Shown: positions 14,272 to 17,163 of the stretch, piece by piece | Layout: every line of letters starts with the position of its first letter | Numbering within the stretch: position 1 is the first letter of the stretch | NCBI GenBank assembly: GCA_043802925.1 | Contig: JAZDKP010000039.1 | Coordinates: 1 to 17,163, forward strand | Length of the DNA: 17,163 nucleotides | Direction: 5' to 3' | Source: JAZDKP01 sp043802925 | Lineage (GTDB): Bacteria; Fibrobacterota; OXYB2-FULL-49-7; JAEUSG01 | Translations under genes and position numbers: made by a program | Notes under the pieces: model-generated | Databases searched by the model: none | What the model was told of the DNA's origin: nothing | What the model saw: only the letters and a program-made list of their open reading frames with translations

Positions 14272-15114
14272 ATGACACGATTTATTGCCATTCTTTTAAC
14301 ATTGCTTGCGTCATGCATTATCGCAGCCCCGGTCGATACAACCGCGGCTGATTTCACCGGGGCTGCCGGCACAACACAAAAACAGGATTCACTCACGCAA
14401 GGCAAGTCCGCGGACACCAGCCTTGCGCTGAAAGGCCATCATGCCCTGGGTGCGACCGCCGCGTTTTACATAGGTATTATTCCTGAATTTGTGGCCCTTC
14501 GTTCGGAGGGTGAGAACAAGGCCATCGCGGACAGAATGGATCAGAACCCGCAGGACAAGTTTGACGACAATGAAATCTGTGTTCCTATTGGCGTGTCGTA
14601 TCGCTACCGGCTTGGCAGTAACATCCAGTTCGGCGCGGGCCTTACCTTTTACCGCGTGACGAATTCAGGCGCCTGGACGCCGAAAACGGGCGATACGGTT
14701 TATTCGCGGAAGCAGGTGAATTCCTATGCCCTGAATGTGCTCCGCGTCTCGGCCGCAGCCCGGATTGACATTGACCCGCTGGTGTTCACGGTGGACAATT
14801 TCCAGCGTTGCTTTTTTACGCTGGAGGCCGAGCTTTTGCCCGCCCTTTTTAACACTGAGAGAACAGAGCTCGGCAAAAAGCTAAGCGCCACGGGCCTGGG
14901 CTATGGTGGTTCATTGTATGCAGGGGTGGAACGTTATTTGAACGAGCGTGTCTCGGTGACGGGTGAAATAGGTTACGGCCTGGCAAGCTTTTCCGGTTTT
15001 GACGATAACGGCAAAGTGCTCCGGAGCGATGTGAGAAAGAACGGTTCCAATAGCGCCTATTCGATTTTTGTCCGTCACCTGTCGTTCAGGTTTTCCCTGT
15101 TCCGCTGGTTCTGA
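14272..15114 (+). CDS. Secreted outer-membrane beta-barrel-like protein
   Basis: 280 residues. The signal peptide (about 1-19, ending IIAA/P) is followed by a Thr/Gln/Asp-rich linker to about residue 52. Then about eight amphipathic beta-strand segments follow ('HALGATAAFYIG', 'VPIGVSYRYRL', 'IQFGAGLTFYRV', 'LGYGGSLYAGVERYL', 'VSVTGEIGYGLASF'), with a final strand 'HLSFRFSLFRWF' ending in Phe. That suggests a small outer-membrane barrel assembled by BAM. No named family recognised. It is divergent from the LTD lipoprotein and the two may serve one surface function, which is inference. A clear terminator follows. Confidence 0.72.
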   Translation: MTRFIAILLTLLASCIIAAPVDTTAADFTGAAGTTQKQDSLTQGKSADTSLALKGHHALGATAAFYIGIIPEFVALRSEGENKAIADRMDQNPQDKFDDNEICVPIGVSYRYRLGSNIQFGAGLTFYRVTNSGAWTPKTGDTVYSRKQVNSYALNVLRVSAAARIDIDPLVFTVDNFQRCFFTLEAELLPALFNTERTELGKKLSATGLGYGGSLYAGVERYLNERVSVTGEIGYGLASFSGFDDNGKVLRSDVRKNGSNSAYSIFVRHLSFRFSLFRWF

Positions 15115-15141
15115 CAAAACCTTTGCATCAGGATGGATGAG

Positions 15142-15174
15142 ACCCGGGATACAGGAAAAACATCCGGGTTTTTT
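15142..15174 (+). terminator. Rho-independent terminator
   Basis: ACCCGG-G-AT (15142-15150) pairs with ATCCGGGT (15162-15169) with one bulged G, followed by T at 15169-15174. It lies 28 bases after the barrel-protein stop. Confidence 0.8.
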
Positions 15175-15187
15175 AAGCGGGGCTGCG

Positions 15188-15545
15188 TTATCCCCGAAAT
15201 TCACTCGGTGAAACGCCGGCCTTGTCCACCTGCCGCAGGCGCGGCGGCAACGCGGACTCGGGCGGGAATACGACCTTACCGTTCTTCATGAAATCGAAAT
15301 GGATAACCGAAACCCTGAACGGGTTGTCTGGATTGTTCGCGACCGTGATGCTTTCTTTTGGACGGAGCAATATTGCAGAGCCGTAGGCGATGTTCAGCTT
15401 TTCATTCTTCCATTCAATGATCCCGTTTCCGGCCCACACATACCAAAGGTCAAAATCTTTGAAATGGTTGGCCGGAGGTTTCCAGAACCACTTGGGTTTG
15501 GTCCGCGTGCGGTGGCCGCGGTTGATGCGGATGTCGTAAGCGAGT
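15188..15545 (-). pseudogene. AraC-family regulator remnant with internal deletion
   Basis: Read on the minus strand from about 15545, the frame encodes the cupin sensor domain of an AraC-type regulator: 'KPPANHFKDFDLWYVWAGNG', 'YGSAILLRPKES' and 'NPDNPFRVSVIHFDF'. The sensor-linker text runs to 'PPRLRQVD' (about 15224-15250) and then joins directly to 'KAGVSPSEFRG' and a stop. That last phrase is the usual end of the AraC helix-turn-helix domain. Roughly 150 residues, including almost all of the DNA-binding domain, are missing. No native start is visible; the frame runs on into sequence antisense to the UroD gene. I call it a pseudogene. It could not bind DNA in the normal AraC manner. Confidence 0.72.
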
Positions 15546-15568
15546 GGGGCGGTTGCATCCGTCGTGTG

Positions 15569-16171
15569 GGCGCGGACTTCAACACCGCGTTTCGTTCCAT
15601 GGACGAGGTGTTTATGGATTTTGCCATCAATCCCGAAGCGGTGGACGCGTTGTTCGGCAAAATCCATGGACTCATGAAGGGTTTTGTCGAAGCGGGACTT
15701 AAGGCCGCCAAAGGAAAGATTGAAATCATCCGTGTTGGCAGCGACCTCGGTACTCAGAAGGGGTTGCTGCTCAGTCCGGAGATGTGCCGACAGTTCTTTT
15801 TTCCACGCATCCGCGAAATGGCGGACCTGGCGCACAAATATCAGGCCAAGCTTTTCTTTCATTCATGTGGCGCGGTCTCTGAGCTCATTCCGCAGTTCAT
15901 TGAAGCCGGAGCGGATATCCTTGGCCCAGTGCAACCTGTGGCGGGCATGGAAGCGGAAAGGCTGAAGAAAGACTTTGGAAAGCACCTGACCTTTCACAGC
16001 GGCGTTGACACCCAGCAGCTTATGCGCACGGGCACACCTGCACAGGTGAAAAAAGAGGTGGAGCGCGTGACGCGCGTTTTCGGAGAAAACGGCGGCTATA
16101 TTCTCTGCCCGTCCAATAATTTCATGAGCGGTACGCCCCTGGAAAACATCCTCGCGTTTTACGGGGTGTAA
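15569..16171 (+). pseudogene. UroD-family (uroporphyrinogen decarboxylase-like) gene, 5' half missing
   Basis: Homology begins at about 'TAFRSMDEVFMDFAINPEAV' and continues to the end: 'GSDLGTQKGLLLSPEMCRQFF', 'LFFHSCGAVSELIPQFIEAGADIL', 'PVQPVAGM', 'HLTFHSGVDTQQ' and 'GGYILCPSNNF', the C-terminal half of UroD-like enzymes (the group that includes corrinoid-dependent methyltransferases). About 200 residues are present where 340 or more are normal, so the N-terminal part of the barrel is gone. The frame stays open upstream to an ATG at 15299, but that stretch is the antisense of the AraC sensor domain and is not UroD-like. Heme synthesis or methyl transfer activity is therefore unlikely. The stop is followed by no clear terminator. 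Confidence 0.72.
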
Positions 16172-16273
16172 CCCATCCCCTAAACCCTGGTGGTAGTGAA
16201 ATAGGAAAAACATCGCTTGCCAGGCAATTATCAAGTAAGCGTATAGCATAATACATTGATTAATAACAATATG

Positions 16274-16308
16274 TTGCGATGTTTGTAGTTTGCTAATTAT
16301 ATTAGCAA
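16274..16308 (+). promoter_or_regulatory. Promoter with a perfect operator-like palindrome before the ATPase gene
   Basis: TTGCGA (16274-16279) and TATATT (16298-16303), 18 bases apart, form a candidate promoter. TTGCTAAT-TAT-ATTAGCAA (16290-16308) is a perfect 8-bp inverted repeat that covers the -10 and ends 1 base before the ATG at 16310. The -10 to ATG distance is 6 bases and no ribosome-binding site is seen. Upstream (16172-16273) is AT-rich intergenic DNA with nothing else I can name. Confidence 0.5.
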
Positions 16309-16309
16309 T

Positions 16310-17163
16310 ATGAATAGTTTTGATAGGCTGCTATTAAATTCAGTCAAAGAGCGATTGGAATGGAATCCAGTTGTTGCTTTACTTGGTCCCCGTCAATGTG
16401 GCAAGACAACACTTGCAAAACAGGCGGCCCAATCATACCCGAATACGGTTTACCTTGATCTTGAACTGCCGCAAGACTTGGAAAAACTCAATGAACCTTC
16501 GCTTTTTTTTGAACAGAATCCTGAACGGCTCATTATACTTGACGAGATACAAAGACGCCCTGAACTTTTCCCGGTAATACGCTCACATGTTGACGCTACG
16601 GATCGGAAATGCCGTCTTCTGATTCTTGGTTCTGCTTCTCCCGCTCTATTGCGCCAAAGTTCCGAATCGCTGGCCGGCCGTATCAGTTATCTTGATCTCA
16701 CGCCGTTTCTCCTTGCAGAGGTTCCCGATCTTCCGGTGACACTTCATTGGGAACGCGGCGGTTTTCCCAACAGCCTCCTTGCGGATGATTCCTCCCGAAG
16801 CATGACCTGGAGGCAGGACTATGTCCGGTCGCTGATTGAGCGCGATCTTCCCTTGCTGGGTCTGCCGCTTGCGCCACTGCAGACCCGGCGGCTTTTGATG
16901 CTGTTGGCGCACTGCCATGGGGAACTTTTGAATACGTCAAAGCTTGGCGAAGCTCTGGGCGTGAACCACACAACCTTCCGGAAATATCTCGATTACCTGG
17001 AAGGGACGTTTATTGTACGGACGCTGCTTCCAGAAATTTCAAACGTGAAGAAAAGGACAGTCAAAGCGCCCAAGGTCTATTTCCGTGATGTAGGAATCCT
17101 GCAGGCCGTTCTTGGAATTCCGGACTTCAATACGTTGATGGGCCATCCGGGGTTCGGCGCGTC
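16310..17163 (+). CDS. AAA_14/DUF4143 ATP-binding protein (partial, runs off the window)
   Basis: 284 complete codons without a stop; the 3' end is outside the window. The N-terminal AAA_14 ATPase has Walker A GPRQCGKTT (26-34), 'NTVYLDLELPQD' (45-56), Walker B LIILDEIQ (74-81), the sensor GSAS (107-110) and LAGRI (121-125). Around residues 188-202 'DYVRSLIERDLPLLG' begins the DUF4143 part, with a winged-helix-like segment (LGEALGVNHTTFRKYLDYL) and 'VYFRDVGILQAVLG'. Full-length relatives have about 370-400 residues. This family is very common, usually solitary and of unknown role, sometimes discussed as toxin-like or mobile. The ATG start at 16310 sits just after a palindrome. The first part of the gene is more AT-rich than most of the window. 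Confidence 0.9.
   Translation, partial: MNSFDRLLLNSVKERLEWNPVVALLGPRQCGKTTLAKQAAQSYPNTVYLDLELPQDLEKLNEPSLFFEQNPERLIILDEIQRRPELFPVIRSHVDATDRKCRLLILGSASPALLRQSSESLAGRISYLDLTPFLLAEVPDLPVTLHWERGGFPNSLLADDSSRSMTWRQDYVRSLIERDLPLLGLPLAPLQTRRLLMLLAHCHGELLNTSKLGEALGVNHTTFRKYLDYLEGTFIVRTLLPEISNVKKRTVKAPKVYFRDVGILQAVLGIPDFNTLMGHPGFGA

Noticed and set aside
13797..14351. Plus-strand open frame opposite the lipoprotein gene
   Set aside because: Antisense to a gene with a signal peptide, ribosome-binding site and LTD domain. Its own translation shows no motif.
15299..15568. N-terminal 90 residues of the plus-strand frame leading into UroD
   Set aside because: They are the antisense of the AraC cupin domain and do not resemble the UroD N-terminus.
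15188..15862. The full 224-codon minus-strand frame taken as one gene
   Set aside because: Only its last third (below about 15545) matches AraC. The first part is the antisense of conserved UroD sequence, so the apparent ATG at 15862 is not a real start.

Overview
The window reads as chromosomal DNA of a Gram-negative, diderm bacterium. It carries a Kdo activation gene (kdsB) for LPS, several proteins with Sec signals that end in an aromatic or hydrophobic beta-strand (outer-membrane barrel style), a lipoprotein, and a PilM/PilN pair. Gene density is high and coding DNA is GC-rich. The repeated secreted-protein signature 'RIESMG' and the overall gene mix remind me of Fibrobacterota/Chitinispirillia-type genomes. 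That placement is a weak inference from memory, not something the sequence proves.

Layout. (1) 38-5681 (+): a compact housekeeping block with stop/start overlaps: kdsB, a ComEA-like helix-hairpin-helix protein, pilM, a PilN protein that seems to carry a PilO-like second half, rsmD, coaD, a rhomboid protease and rdgB. (2) 5730-7127 (+): tRNA-Arg(CCG), then a nucleotidyltransferase-like hypothetical gene 20 bases later, then lemA overlapping it. (3) 7133-7624 (-): a secreted SH3-like protein convergent with lemA. It is divergent from 7811-10438 (+), a tandem pair of paralogous secreted, probably outer-membrane, proteins. The intergenic region between them holds opposed promoters and palindromes. 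(4) 10435-12958: an accessory patch with a truncated NHL-like remnant gene, an IS110-type transposase with a structured leader, and a small DUF559 nuclease gene bracketed by exact 26-bp inverted copies of a GC-rich palindrome. A third, diverged copy of that palindrome lies at 10440. (5) 12959-14233 (-): a lipoprotein with a lamin-tail domain, divergent from 14272-15114 (+), another secreted barrel-like protein with a clear terminator. (6) 15188-16171: a decayed locus, with an AraC-type regulator that has lost most of its interior and its start, placed head-to-head with a UroD-family gene that has lost its N-terminal half. (7) 16310-end (+): an AAA_14/DUF4143 ATPase, cut by the window edge, with a perfect palindrome over its promoter.

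How the parts may work together. The first block mixes envelope, cofactor and translation genes with DNA-uptake/pilus parts (comEA, pilM, pilN). The most interesting region is 12477-12941: a 465-bp unit of inverted palindromes around a Vsr/DUF559-fold nuclease. It looks like a minimal mobile or REP-like element, and related palindromes sit directly after the stop codons of neighbouring genes. A second theme is three genes (coaD, 14272, 16310) with a -10-like box 6-8 bases before the ATG and no Shine-Dalgarno, which suggests leaderless transcripts.
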